From Zygnema circumcarinatum (Eukaryota; Streptophyta; Zygnematophyceae; Zygnematales; Zygnemataceae), in the NCBI GenBank assembly GCA_037447605.1, contig CM074815.1, positions 2,374,750 to 2,438,749 of the forward strand: a stretch of 64,000 nucleotides of DNA, written 5' to 3'. This document shows, in pieces, positions 20,701-32,582 of this stretch (its first letter is position 1; each line of letters opens with the position of its first letter). Both the position numbers and the translations under genes were made by a program. Under the pieces are notes generated by a model. That model made no database searches, was not told the DNA's origin, and saw only the letters and a list, made by a program, of their open reading frames with translations.

Positions 20701-23700
20701 CAATCATGATGAAGGATATTAGTTAAGGGTAGAATCCAAAGCGCAACTATGAGACTGGTCGTACGCTCTGGTGCTTTATTGTATGTCGAGACAAACTGTG
20801 ATAATGAATCGAATTCGAGGACACTAGTATGGTTTGATTCATGATGCAGAACGCCTTGAGCTGTCAAATATCCTTCGTTATGGATATACATCATGACGTC
20901 AGCTTCAAGGTCCTTCATGAGTAAGAAAGAAGTTATGAACTAGTTTGAGAAAACCAATGCAGTGGCTAAACGGGCATCAGAAGGTACTGAATTGGCATTC
21001 ATCTCCCGATGGCGATGCCATCAAATGTACATGGACAAAGGCAAAATGTAGAACGGAGGTGAACTGGTCACAAATGACCTAGGAACGAAAGAAAAGCTAT
21101 GAGCGGAGCTCTGCTTCCAGTCCTAACAACGCGGCTCTAGAAGCAGCCGCGAGCATCGGAGGCATCAGAAGAGACAGAAGTTCTACTCTTGAGAAATGGA
21201 TGTACTTGCTATCTTCAAGTTTCAGATACTTCCAGATCTAACGTATGACAAATATGTATACATCAAGCTGAAAGTTATGGTATGTCGACATTACCAGGCC
21301 AGTTGCACTTGCAAAGTGCCAAGCTCTAAAACTGGAGACTTTAAGTCAAACCTCAAACCTAGTTAACCTTTGTTTACAACTTGCTTCAATCACAACGAAG
21401 AATACATGATTTGATGGAATGCGAAAGATAGGTATGGTTCTTACCCAGACGTTCCACAAAATCTTCTTCTCAAACATTCACTCTCTAAAGTGGCCGATCC
21501 TCAAGCACCATTGTTGCTCATACAACTATGAGCACGTGTCTACGAGCACAACCATCCTAACGCAGCAGCGAGATCGGGGAGAGATTCTGAAATCTCGGTC
21601 CACTTCCATGGGTGTGGAGGCAAAGTTCGCACCTTGAGTCCGAACACAGTGAGGTACATCAGGATCTTCTGGATGAGGCTCATTTGGCGCACAAGGGTGA
21701 GGACAAAGTCAATATAGAACGGGAACAGCTGCATGAACAAGTGCCAAGCGGTATGGCATTAACGGAAAATGTCCAGCCAAGCCTCACGAATTGCACCAAG
21801 GAAGGTAGAAAGGCATTTTCCAACTCTTGCCAAGCTGGAGCCCCTTCTCCCAAAACAAGTAACATACAACATACTAGGTATGGACTGGACACCCTTTTAC
21901 TGGACTCTCTCCTCTCGGTGGCTCTCCTAGAAAATCAGCATTTAGTTCTCAAAAGTCAAAGACAATCAGTACATTCCAGAAAGGTAGAGCCAGTATTCTC
22001 GTTCAATGCATAGACAATTGTGGAAGCTCCACCGTATGATGAGAGCACTCTTATCATCCAACCATTTATGCTATGGAACGGCAAATTGATGGACAGAAAC
22101 CCAGTGAATCATTCCTATAGAAAAGGAGTATTCTAAGTTTTAACTCGCGACTTACACGGTGTCTGTACACCGAATTTGATAACTTCTTGTTCACCTAGCA
22201 GGGCGTTAATGTAGAGGGAGAAATAATCCAAAGAGTCAACAGAAATACCATCACTTAATAAATAGTTTTTGTGGCTTCGACAGACATAGGCAGTATTTGC
22301 ACTTCTTTAATATTTTCAATGGGCAGGCTTAGAAAGACTCCCACGAGAATTCTGTTCATGTGTTGCGTTCATCCTTAAGTCTGCTCACAAAGCAGCTTCC
22401 TAAATGCAAACGGCCTTCTGTTTCATAAGGGGCTGAGTTCTAGCATTTTGCTTGTACAACGTTACATCATGATGACAGTATGATTCCTCCTGAGGAAAAG
22501 TGCTAAAGAAAGGCCTATGCTTTTATTCTTTGAGGGAGGGAGGGAGGGAGAAGGGAGGGGAAATTTCCAAGTCTGAGGAGAACAAGAAGAGGAGTCCGCA
22601 CCTGGTCGTCCAGGACAGTCTCCACATGGAACACCTCCGTGCGCTTCTGCATGATGCGGCCGATGCGGTTGAAGGAGCGATGCATTGCGCTGTTGGGCGG
22701 GTCGTACAGCGACCGCGTGCGTCGCAGCGTCTGCGAGTCGTGGTTGTGCCGCAGCGAGTTGTAGTGGACCTGCCACCCCCTTGTTCGCTCTAAGAGCTTG
22801 AAAACTTTCGAATTCGGCAGAAATGCTAGAAATTCAGGATAGGAGGCTCTAAGTATCGTTTGCACAACCCAACCAGGTAGTCTTGAAATGGAGGAACTCA
22901 CCATCCCTGTCGCATACGACTTATAGCCACCGTCCATAGAGACATAGTTTACATTTGCATATATTACCAAATCTGCCTCTGCAAATGCCTTATTAATCTG
23001 CAAAGCACAACCCAGGATTAGAAGCCAAAGACCTGTAGTGGTGCAGAAGTGGAAGCCCACTTCTGCAAGCATGACTTTCCTCTTATGCCACTTTTAAGCA
23101 CTCTCATATTTGTCAGACTGCGTTAGCTTGACAGGCAGCTGACTTCCTTGTCCTCGGATTAACAGTCATGATCTAAGTCTCAGATACTATGCCAACTCCA
23201 GGGTAAATAGTCTCTAACAATTGCAGAGAGGAAGGCCGACTGAGCGATAAGAGTCCACCTCCTTAGATCTGCAGGGACCTGACCAATCTATCAGATTAAA
23301 TGGCCTGACTTGCCAAATCGAAGTGATTCAATGTGGATCCTGGAACTAATGTTTCCACATCGTCTTCTTAAAGAAGACTTGGGTGTTTGTAAGAGACCTA
23401 CACGAACATTCCCAAGCACACATAACTATCCGTGAAGGAAGCCACGAAAAATGTAGTAGCCATAGAAACGCGTCAGAAAAAAAAGCGAGACTCTAGAACA
23501 AACATAAGACCTGAATCCAAGGATTGTAATTCAACTGTCAGTTTTAGGGTTGCCACTAACCTATTCGAGAAAAGCAAGTAGCCCCGAGTGCAGTCCTCAG
23601 CACCAAAAAACTCCCAAAAAAAGGCAAAGCTCCCCCACAAACACCCGCCAAGCCAAGTCTGCGAGCCCTGTACCTCCACGTCCTCTCCGTGCCGCGTCTG

Positions 23701-25390
23701 TCCAATGTGAACGCTCTCGTGGCGGTCCACCGCGTTGTAGTTTCGCATCCTGCAATTGGGCCATGGCAGGGACAGGCCACGGGGCATTTGGCTGACAGAT
23801 CGACTATTATCCGATGGAAAGGTACAGCGAAAGGACGCTGAAATGGCATCCTAAGCTGATCATCACGCCCAGAATGGCCTTGGAGCACTACCACTGTGCG
23901 AATTGAAGCTTGACAATAGATTTCCAACAAGGCAAACTGAAGCCAACCAAAGCGACCAAAGCACAAGGAAGTTTATTGCACGGCATTGTATAGCTCTTTA
24001 TGAAGCAGATAATTAACGAAGAGAAACCACATGATGACAAATGGGGCCTCACCTTTGAGGATGGTATTTAGCAAACAGCCGGGGTCCACAAATGTGGCGA
24101 AATTCATCGGGACGAATATAGCGATGCAATGCTATTGAACACACAAACTCGATATCATCAACACCCTCGTCTACACACATGGCCTCTGCTTGCTCCATTA
24201 TAAGTCTCCGAATGTCAGGGCTCCTCATCGGAGGCAATGGTATGCTCACATCATCAAAAGCAAAAAGGACCTGCGCGCAACTAGGGAACAGCCATTCAGC
24301 AAATCACACACGAATAAAATACTACGCTATTGTCAAGTATCCAATGTACTAACAACCTCAAGTGCCAGGCGTAGTGAAGAGCATTATTGTATCATCCTAC
24401 ACCTCAGACGACCACAAAGGCCAAGCCATACTTTCGCTTCCTATCGTACTATCCAGTCAGAAACCTCGACTTCTATGAACTGGGTGTAAGTGATGGTGAT
24501 GATAATAAGGACAGAAAACACAAAAGGGAAGGTCCATGGTGTATACGTAATAATCAGAAAACAAGGACCTATGAACAGGGGAAACAATACATTAAGGTAA
24601 TCACTCGCTTCGTTCTCAAGCCCAAACTAAGAGCCTACTCCCCAGCTGTTCCCGCATCTTCCTCACACAACCGCAAAAATTATTTGCAATTGCTGCTTAT
24701 CCAGCTCTTGTGTACCACTGGCCTGTGCTTGAGCATGCAGAAAGGAACATGCCGCTTCGATACCTTAGGCCGCGCTTTTGCCGCCTTGAGTGCTCTAAGC
24801 TTTGCCCTCAGCGGCTCGCTCCCGACCGGATGGTCGAGCGCCTCCTTCACCATGGCCGCCATCTGCTCCGAAGTGGCGGCTCGTCAGTGCACGCGTCCGC
24901 CTTGTCGCTGCTCCATGCCATGGATGGAGGCCATGACGCATTATGGCATTGGGACAATCAGCCCACATCGATACGAATACATGTGGCTAAAGAGTCCTGA
25001 ACGAGTTTACGCCTTACCTGGCTCACATTCATATGCAAGTCCTTGTCAGCCTGAGACAAAACTTCTGCATTTCATTACGGAGAAAACCGCAGCCATTAAA
25101 TTCAGCCTCTCTATTGCTCTCGGTGTCAACAGGATCTTCAGGGTTTTGAGGGTTTTTTTAGGGTTTTTGAGGGTTACAGAAGGCTTCAAAGTCTCTGTGT
25201 AGGAAGAAAACAGAATGCATCTCCAAAATAATGCACAGAGAGCATGTAGAGCTCGATGACGTCCCGTGCTTCTTACCTTCGCAGCACCTGTCACTCCATC
25301 TTTCCGGGATCCCGCGTAGACCACTCTCGTACCTTCCGGTAATTCCAACAGCTCCATGGTTTCCCCAGCCTGGAACAGAAATTTCTCTCC
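17776..25390 (-). CDS. Lactate-racemase-domain (DUF2088/LarA N-terminal-like) protein, at least 15 exons
   Basis: Candidate exons, all GT-AG: 25390-25277, 25050-25018, 24862-24764, 24270-24053, 23749-23674, 22997-22902, 22769-22602, 21728-21633, 20466-20317, 20023-19934, 19066-19032, 18925-18883, 18642-18535, 18328-18209, 17871-17776. They join in one frame (about 514 residues). Most are phase 0 and a multiple of 3 long. Order and motifs follow the bacterial DUF2088 family as I remember it: LELPEGTRVV, LFAFDDVSIPLPPMR, ALHRYIRPDEFRHI, NYNAVDRHESVHIG, DLVIYANVNYVSMDGGYKS, SLYDPPNSAMHRSFNRIG, AGETQAVHERTL, ADILIMGPSCLGPY and VGKVFVVGATD. In LarA a Lys in a GGxK motif and nearby His residues hold a nickel-pincer cofactor. 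GGYK and LHR are present here, but the usual NHD reads NYN. The first and last exons are unresolved. Substrate unknown; racemase or epimerase chemistry is inferred only. No organelle signal can be judged without the N-terminus. Confidence 0.75.
21633..22601 (-). other. Long introns of the LarA-like gene
   Basis: The gene's largest introns are about 21632-20467 (1.17 kb), 22601-21729 (0.87 kb), 19933-19067 (0.87 kb) and 23673-22998 (0.68 kb). Within 21060-21170 is a stretch also found at 54286-54390. Nothing else coding is seen in them. Confidence 0.45.
25138..25176 (-). promoter_or_regulatory. Telo-box-like AAACCCT cluster in the first recognised intron of the LarA-like gene
   Basis: Read on the minus strand there are three to four AACCCT(A/C)AAAA units between exons at 25277 and 25050. 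Telo-boxes are known plant promoter elements for growth-related genes. Here the position is intronic, so the role is uncertain. Confidence 0.35.
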
Positions 25391-27363
25391 CTGCCCGATT
25401 GCATAATGGCAGGCAAATGGTAAGGAATCTCACCAGAAGCATGAAAACTAAAAAGAGGTAGTTAGGCTTTTAGGGTAAAACATTCGCTGAAGTATCACTT
25501 CAGCTGTCAGATTATTGATTCTGAAGAGCAAAAATCTAACAAACCACGTGCACATTGGAGACCAGTAGTTTGGCAAAGGAGGCAAGTTTTCAAGTGGGGC
25601 AAAAAAAGGTGATGCAAAGAATGACCTTTTTTGAATAAAAAATTTGCGGTGGGATTTTGTGAGTTTCCGAGCTGCCCGTCCAATTTCGAGGAGACTCTGG
25701 TGTGGCCGAGAGGGCACAAGGGCGCAAAAATCGCCGACTCTTTCTCCTGCGATTTTCCCATCTTTAGAACCCAAAAGTCGTACTGAGCAACAGACAGAAC
25801 AAGGCAGCATTCTAAAAATAGACGAGTCGTTTTCTAATGTTCAGGCAGTCCTCGATTCTCCATCCTCTTTCCAGCGATCCCCTGACAAGTAGCCTGTACT
25901 TCCAATCCAGCTGCGCTACTACACTGTAAAAAATGGGTGTAATTATCGATAATCAACAGCAACAGAGACTTAAGGCCCTGCATTTCCATCTGTTAGCAGA
26001 CCTAATAGCAATCACTCATACCACAAATCTCTCCACAAGAGCAGCTTATTGTTCGAATCACTACAACGAAATTTTTTGACAATAACCAACTGGTATTTGT
26101 TGGGAACCGGCAATGCTCACGGACTGTCAGACCAAGACGTCCCCCGCTTGTCTCACACACACCAGCTATTTACGCTCTAAAAATGCCTGACTCGCTTCTC
26201 CCTGCATTTTTATGTTTTGAACACCCGTCCAGAATTTGCAAGTATGTATTTCCTAAATCTTACTCGCGTTGTCAACATAACGACAAAACGAAGTAAACTC
26301 AATCAACTACTTTCAACAAACTACATGCTTCTGACGGCCGGCTAATGCATTCAAAATTCGTGTGCTGGGAGCCTTTCATTGGGAACCATCTCCACTCCGC
26401 ATTTCGATAGGACTGAAAGACGCAACACGGCCATCAGACACTGCATCACCAAAACTGTTCGATCACGAAACATCTGCCCATATATCGTTGCTTGTCCAAA
26501 AAAAAAAAAAAAAAATCATAATGTATTATAGTTATCCAGTTTGCAGCTCAGCAGCTTTCTTCTAACTGAGGACTTTGACGTCTTAATTTGAAGCTTATAG
26601 GCATGATGCCTAACGATTCGCTTGAAAAGAGCACATCTGTTCGTGCCGCTTGATTAGACTGAACTCGTGGCTGGACGCGTATCATTTCTTATACTGTTTC
26701 CCGATGCATCATGCAGTAAAAGGATGAATGCATGGCCTTGTCAAGATGTACGTGATAAGAAAATTGCGTTTCCTTAAGCGCGTTCATGCATGGAAATCAT
26801 TTCCAGCTGGCGTAGAAGGCCGTCGGCTTTCATGTACCGAGAAAAGCCATAGGGAAACTTAACCACAGGACATTGAAAAAAAGAGAATCCAAAATGTTGC
26901 GAAGAAAGTGGAGAACGAGTGCAAAAGCAGGAAAGCTTCGAAGGAAGAGCGTGCTTCTGCCTGCTCCGCTCCCTCCTGCCCTTCCTTGTAAAGCACAGCA
27001 GGAGCGGAGGGCTGCGGGGGTGCGCAGACTGACCGGACGAGGGGAGGCCGCAGCGCGGCGCACTCTGAGCCGGGTGGCGGCGGCAGGCGGGCGCACACGC
27101 GCGGCCCCGCTGCCATCGCCATGGCCATAGCGCTCCTTCCTCCGCAGCTCCCTCCCTCTCCGCCTCGCCCCGCGTCGCCTCGCCTCCATAGCGTACCGTA
27201 TATCGTATCGGAGCTGGTGAGATATTCCACACGGCACTCGTAAATATCGGCGTTCGCGGGTTGCCCTAAAAACTGAAGGCCCACTCCCTGAGTCCCCGCC
27301 CCTGTCCTCCTTGACGACATGTACGATACTGTACGGTACTGTGCAGATCGACTCGCACGCACG

Positions 27364-27491
27364 CAGTGGTGGACCTACGGTACATATACAAGTTGGGGGG
27401 CTTTTTCCTCCCTGAGATTTTGAAAATTCAACTTTTTTTTTTGAAGGAGGGCCTAGCCCGCCTTGAGCAAACATCTTGGATCCGCCACTGC
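27364..27491 (+). mobile_element. MITE, AGTGGCGGA family, copy 1
   Basis: 128 bp bounded by CAGTGGTGGACC and GGATCCGCCACTG, an imperfect terminal inverted repeat. Internal conserved blocks are TACATATACAAGTTGGGG and CTGAGATTTTGAAAATTCAAC, shared with the copies at 29055, 47740 and 48143. Confidence 0.75.
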
Positions 27492-27520
27492 ACACACGGC
27501 CGTCCACGTGGCTGCGATAC

Positions 27521-27664
27521 GTTGGCGGATCAGGATTTTTTGCTGAGGGGAGGCTAAGCCCTCTCCTAGGATAATGTACATAAGATAAAATAAAAAAATC
27601 TGAATTTCCAAAATCTGAGGGAGGCTGAGCCCCCCCAACTTGTATATGTAGGTCCGCCACTGCT
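27521..27664 (-). mobile_element. MITE, AGTGGCGGA family, copy 2
   Basis: The same family in the opposite orientation, starting 30 bp after copy 1: TTGGCGGATCAGGATTTTTT at the left, then GAGGCTAAGCCC, an AT-rich core and GTAGGTCCGCCACTG at the right. The left terminus has lost part of the repeat. Confidence 0.75.
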
Positions 27665-29054
27665 GCAATAGAAGGAAAGGAAGCACTGGCCCATGTCTGA
27701 TGGACCCTTGCAACTTAGTTTCTATCGCAACCCAAAAGGCCGTACATCTAGTTTTGGCTATGACGTGAAACACTCACTCTTGCGAGCGGAGCCATTGGGA
27801 GTTGCGTCATTGGTTCCAAAGTAGAGTTCCATAGCCCCGACTTTCAGTTTCAAGGTGCTTTGCTTGCTTGCTCCCTCTGGCCACGGCGCCAATGCGTTTG
27901 CTTTTAATTGAAAATAATTAATCATCCACATGATTGACTTGGACTTCATCGAATGTCCACAAAACGCTGCGAACTTTCATGAAAGATGAACGAAGTGACT
28001 ACGTCATAGATTACTTTCAAATGAAACATTACGATGAGGGCGAGTTTCCATTCAAATACTGGCATGAGCCATGCAATTACTATGTGACCATGCAATTATT
28101 TCTAAGTTGAAGCGTAGCCGAAGCCAATTCGTTAAGGCCATCATCAAGAGCTATGCTTGACTGCGTGCTTGCTATGCTTGCTATGCTATGCCGCTATTTG
28201 GCGGCAAAGCACGTGGCAGTGCGCGAGTGAGGGAGAAGCAGGGCGCGTTGTCGCACTCGCTCGCTCGCTCGGTCAAAGGCTCGGCGTGACGCGTGATGCG
28301 TGAACTGGGTCGAGTCCGTGGACTCGGGGGTGCCGTGGGGGCCGTGGCTGACTCCCGCTAAGGCAACCAGTCCGGGCCTGCCGCGTGGCAGTATTGCTGA
28401 CGCGGGACAACCTGACTGGCTGAATCTTCCCCGGATAACGCGCAGCACGAGAAGCCACGTGTCGCAAAAGCCAATCGCCGGTCGCCGAACTCGTGCGCAC
28501 GCACCGCGCCGCCGATAGTCAACGCGACAGTCAACGCGATAGTCCCGTCCCGTCACAGCGGACACGATTGGCTGCGGGCCGCGGCAGGAGGGTCCGCGTC
28601 CACGTGGCGCCGCGCAGGGCCGGGCCGCGGGGATCGCGGGAACGTGCGAGGCAGAGGCCGTGCGACGGAACATGTCGCATAAGCGGTGGAATGTTCTCTA
28701 TTTTTTTTTTTTGCGAGGTAGGCTTTCAATCTTGACGAGTTGGGGAGCCAAACTTGATGCATTCCAGAATGACATCTTGTGATCACCACAATTGCGTTAG
28801 CTATAAAAAGCACTTCATTGTCTGTCAAATCTGATCTGGTTTGGTGAGGCTACAGCAGTGATATGTATGCAAGGCTACGATGGACTGCATCATTCAGGTT
28901 ATAAACCCGTGAAGTTTCCTCCTTGTTATTGGCTACTTCGGCAGCAGCAGCAGCAGCAGGTCAGGGAGCCGTCTGATGAACGAAGTTGTCCAATCCCATG
29001 TGGACCTAACCAACCACCACCTTCTACGGTTCTACCCGAAAGCAATATTTTACC

Positions 29055-29183
29055 CAGTGGCGGATGTACATATACTAGTTGAGAGGGCTTAGGCCCTCTG
29101 AGAATTCAACTTTTTTATCTTATGTATTATTTGTTGACAAGGGGCTCAACCCCACCTCAGCAAAAATCCTGGATCCACCACTG
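29055..29183 (+). mobile_element. MITE, AGTGGCGGA family, copy 3
   Basis: CAGTGGCGGATGTACATATA at the left end and CTGGATCCACCACTG at the right end, with internal GAGGGCTTAGGCCCTCTGAG and an AT-rich core. About 129 bp. Confidence 0.75.
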
Positions 29184-29767
29184 ATTAGATCGCCGCCCCC
29201 CTCGCATCCATCAACCCTTGAAGTGACTCATTTCCATCCCCCCTCCACAATACAGCGCGAATTGTTTTTATTGCTTACGAAACGTGCGTGCACTTTTACA
29301 CTTTGCAGAGGTCAAACAGTTTGCACTCGTGAAGCTTTTCACGTCCCGTTGCAAAATACAGCATATAGTTTCAGATGACATGCAACCAGCTACGGCTTAC
29401 AGGTTTTGCATGTTGAGAAACTATACCAACTGTTGACAGCTCATGTTATACGCATCCACTTAACGGGATCCTTTGGAGTTTGCCTACAGTTCCTCTACGC
29501 GGCTACGTTATGCTGCATTAGTATGGCAAGGAGAGGCCCTTTGCCTTATTGCTCGTTTCTCAGCAGTAACCTCCCTACACAGAGGACTCCGGAACTTCTG
29601 TGGTGGATACACTGCGATTTTGGATGATAAGAAAAATCTGTACAACTTTGAGCTTTAAAAAGTCTACGTTTTCCAAGGTGATTTGAAGGATTTAATCCTG
29701 AAAAGGTCTGCTGGCTTGACGAAGGTTCACCTCTGGATGCACAAATAGACCGATCGGCGAAAGCCAC

Positions 29768-29939
29768 TCAATCAACTTCAAAATTAGCAGTCAGCTCATA
29801 TCGCGTCAGCTTCAGTAGGGACGCCCACAATGCCTCCTTTGCGTTCTTAAGCCTGGTAGCCGGACCAATCATATTCCAGCTAGGGAATGCTTCATCCAGC
29901 GTCCGTCTCTCCACTGAGAATATGAGCTTGAAATTAATT
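29768..29939 (-). CDS. Candidate last exon of kinase paralogue 2
   Basis: An acceptor (TGCAG) at 29940 is followed by a 57-codon frame to TGA. It starts INFKLIFSVERRTLDEAFPS and ends LKLTRYELTANFEVD. The leading INFK lines up with the INFR and ISFK at the ends of paralogues 1 and 4. A linking exon may contain EVVLQFCGYEMHDLFLA, just before a GTGAGT donor near 30113. I could not find a splice that joins it cleanly to the kinase frame, so its membership is uncertain. Confidence 0.4.
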
Positions 29940-30158
29940 CTGCAATAAAATAATTAAGGAGTAATCAGTATTGGAAACCTAACCGAAAACAGGACGTAAG
30001 AAGAGCTAAACATTGCTAAAGTTTGGCCAAACGCACGGCAGGCACGACTGAGAAAAAATCTTCCTGACTTGACCTTCTAGAGACCTGCTAGGCAAGGGCT
30101 GATACTCACCGCTAGAAAAAGGTCGTGCATCTCATACCCGCAAAACTGCAGCACCACT

Positions 30159-32250
30159 TCAGTCCTGTGGCTCGGCCGCCCTAAAGCGACGGCCATTGAA
30201 TCTCCAGGACGGAGGAAGGCCTTTATCCAACTTTTGCGAAGGTGCAGGAGGGACAGGCACTGTCTTGTGTCGCAACAACGACCGAGGAGCCGTTTTAAGA
30301 GGGGGGGTGCACCCCGCGGCTCGGTCGCGCAGGCGCGGATTGTATGAGGCAGTCCACTGCGACTGGTACAGAGCCCGGTGGTGCACAATGGCAGTGGAGC
30401 TCAGCGTCTGCTGCTCGCCGGAGCTACTCTTTGCGACCCCTGACTGGCTGCGAGTGGACAGCTTGCTGGAAGCGCGACTAGACGATGAATGGCACGGGCT
30501 GAGGGCGCCCTCGCTAGAGGCGGAGTGCGGGCGGCGCGGAGGAACATCGTTGAAGTTCCTGTTGCGCGGGGCCACGGCAGACGGGGCTTCGGGGGAAAGG
30601 GATACTGACTTCGAAAGCTCACTTGACCATCCTGTCGGGAGGGCTGAGCCTTGATTTGACACATCACCAACCTCCCTTGGCTTTGAATGGGAGTGACCAA
30701 CCGACGATCCTCTCTGAAGTTCTGGGATAAAGCCCGACACCAGCTGCTGGCCATCTGTTCTGCAATGCAGCTGAATCCATGGATGTCCTGTGAGGCGAGA
30801 CAAACAAAGAAGACGTCATTTAGCTCCATGTTGTTGGCAGTCCCCCATGTGTTGCGTTGCAGTAGCACTCCAAGAGCAAGTTGGTATCAGTAGTCAGAGC
30901 GGAAGCGAAAGGAAAATTCGCAGCCAACAACAGAGGAGTTTAGAGCTTCACCTTTCGCAGCTTGCGGAGTGATTCTTTTGGAAGGATCTAGGCAAAGCAT
31001 CCTCCGCACAAGGTCCTTCGCATCGCTCGAGATACGACGCCATGGGCCAGTTTCAATGTTAAATTCACCAGATCGAACCTTTTCAAAAATAGCGTCACGC
31101 TCTTCCGCCCAAAATGGAGGGCTGCCTGATAGAAGGATATAGAGGACTACACCGACGCTCCACATGTCTGCTTCCAGGCCGTACGATCGGTTCAACACCT
31201 CAGGAGCTATGTAGTACCTGCAACCCAAGTGCCCGCGTGAGCGAAAGCCTCCCCGAGGAACTGTGCTGGTTGACTGCGGCAGGAGCAGCTTTCGATGAGC
31301 ACAGCAGTTGCGACTTACGGAGATCCAACAATCTGCGTTAGTTCTGCACCCGGGTCGAAGAAAACAGCCGTTCCGAAATCCACAACTTTGATCATAGTAT
31401 CTGACTGCTGCGACGTCAGTAATATGTTCTCAGGCTTTAAATCTCGATGCATGATTCCCTTGCTGTGGCAGTAATGCACTACTGAGAGCAGCTGCCGGCA
31501 CACGCGGGCTGCATCCACCTCCGGAAAAGATCCCTTCGTCTGAATACGGTCAAAAAGATCCCCCCCTTCGCATAAATCCATGATGATATGAACACTCTGC
31601 AAGAGGCAACAGCACAGATTCAGATAAGGGTTTCGGGTGGCATCCACACACACAGACTGGACCCAACGCGGCCAGCTTACATGCTCATGTTTTCAGCATG
31701 AAGCCTGCAAGGCTGACTCTCGTCTACGGGATAACGAGGGCTTCGGTCTCACCTCGTCGTCTTCCGTGACAGCGCGCAGGCCCGCTATGGATGCGTGCCG
31801 ACTCACGCGGCGCAGGGCTGCCACCTCCGACCGGAGTTCTGCCACGTCAGACGCGCATGTCATTCGGATTTTCGGCAGTGTCTTGCAAGCGTACGCTTCA
31901 CCCGTCCGCCGGTCAATGCAGTGGCGAACCACGGAAGTCATTCCTTCGCCCAACAGCCGCCCGAGGAAGTACTTCTCGGTCACATCGCTGTAGGGCATGT
32001 TCAAAATGTGGGCCGAGGCCTTCTGAGGCTCCTCTGACTTCGTTCTTCGCAGGGGCGCAGGTTTCAGCCATTCGTCGTCCTGTCCATCATCCAGCGCCGC
32101 AGCACCCGGCTGCGGCAGGCGGCTGCGGAGGGGGCTGGTGGGGAGCGAGGCGACGGCGGCGGCCGTTGCCATGCGGACGCGCTCGCCTCCGGAGGTGGTG
32201 GCTCCGCTGGAGGGTCGCGGCGCGGGGGCGGTACGGCAGTCAGCGGCCAT
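30159..32250 (-). CDS. CDPK-like protein kinase without EF-hands, paralogue 2
   Basis: Exons 32250-31753, 31596-31319, 31217-30952 and 30787-30159 in the simplest model (about 556 residues, ending at an in-frame stop). Splice phases are 0, 2, 1 and the middle exons are 278 and 266 bp, exactly as in paralogue 1. The leader is Ala/Pro/Arg-rich with HILNMPYSDVTEKYFLG before the Gly loop LGEGMTSV, whose third Gly is replaced by Ser. Then [23 protein letters not shown] (Thr after DFG) and [10 protein letters not shown] follow. The tail is Ser/Pro-rich. No EF-hand is present. The 3' end is uncertain: extra exons reaching 29768 are plausible. The ATG at 32250 begins a clean exon. Confidence 0.82.
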
Positions 32251-32582
32251 GGTGGACGAGAGGCGGGTGCGGAGGGGCGGAGGCGGAGAGGAGCTCCCTC
32301 GCTCCCTCCCGCGGGCCGTTGGCGCGAGTTAAGAGGGCGGCCCCGGGAGGGCCCTCCGCGGGCCCCGGGCCGCCCGGCGGCGCAAGCGACAAGCGCGAAA
32401 TCACCTGCGGGAATCTGCCCGCCCGGCCGCGCGCCACGTGGCTCGGGCGGCGCCCCTTCGCCGGCCGCCGCAGGCGGTTGCCAACTGCCGCCGCGACGAC
32501 CGGGAGGGGCGTTGACCGCGACCGCCCGCCGACCGACCGACCGACCGCCAACGGCCCCGCGATCGGACGTTACTTTTGCTCG

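Larger units (their letters stand above)
25391..29767. other. Intergenic region with short transposons and a GC-rich island
   Basis: 4.4 kb between the LarA-like gene start and the 3' end of kinase paralogue 2. It holds three MITE copies (27364-27664, 29055-29183), an A17 homopolymer (near 26499), a GC-rich island with no convincing frame (26940-27230) and another GC-rich stretch (28190-28680) rich in ACGTG-type E/G-box-like words. The missing first exon of the LarA-like gene may lie in 25400-27200. Confidence 0.5.

Noticed and set aside
26774-27660. Minus-strand Arg/Ala-rich frames upstream of the LarA-like gene
   Set aside because: I considered them as a first exon with a transit peptide, but there is no donor that leads in frame to the first recognised exon at 25390. 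Left unassigned.
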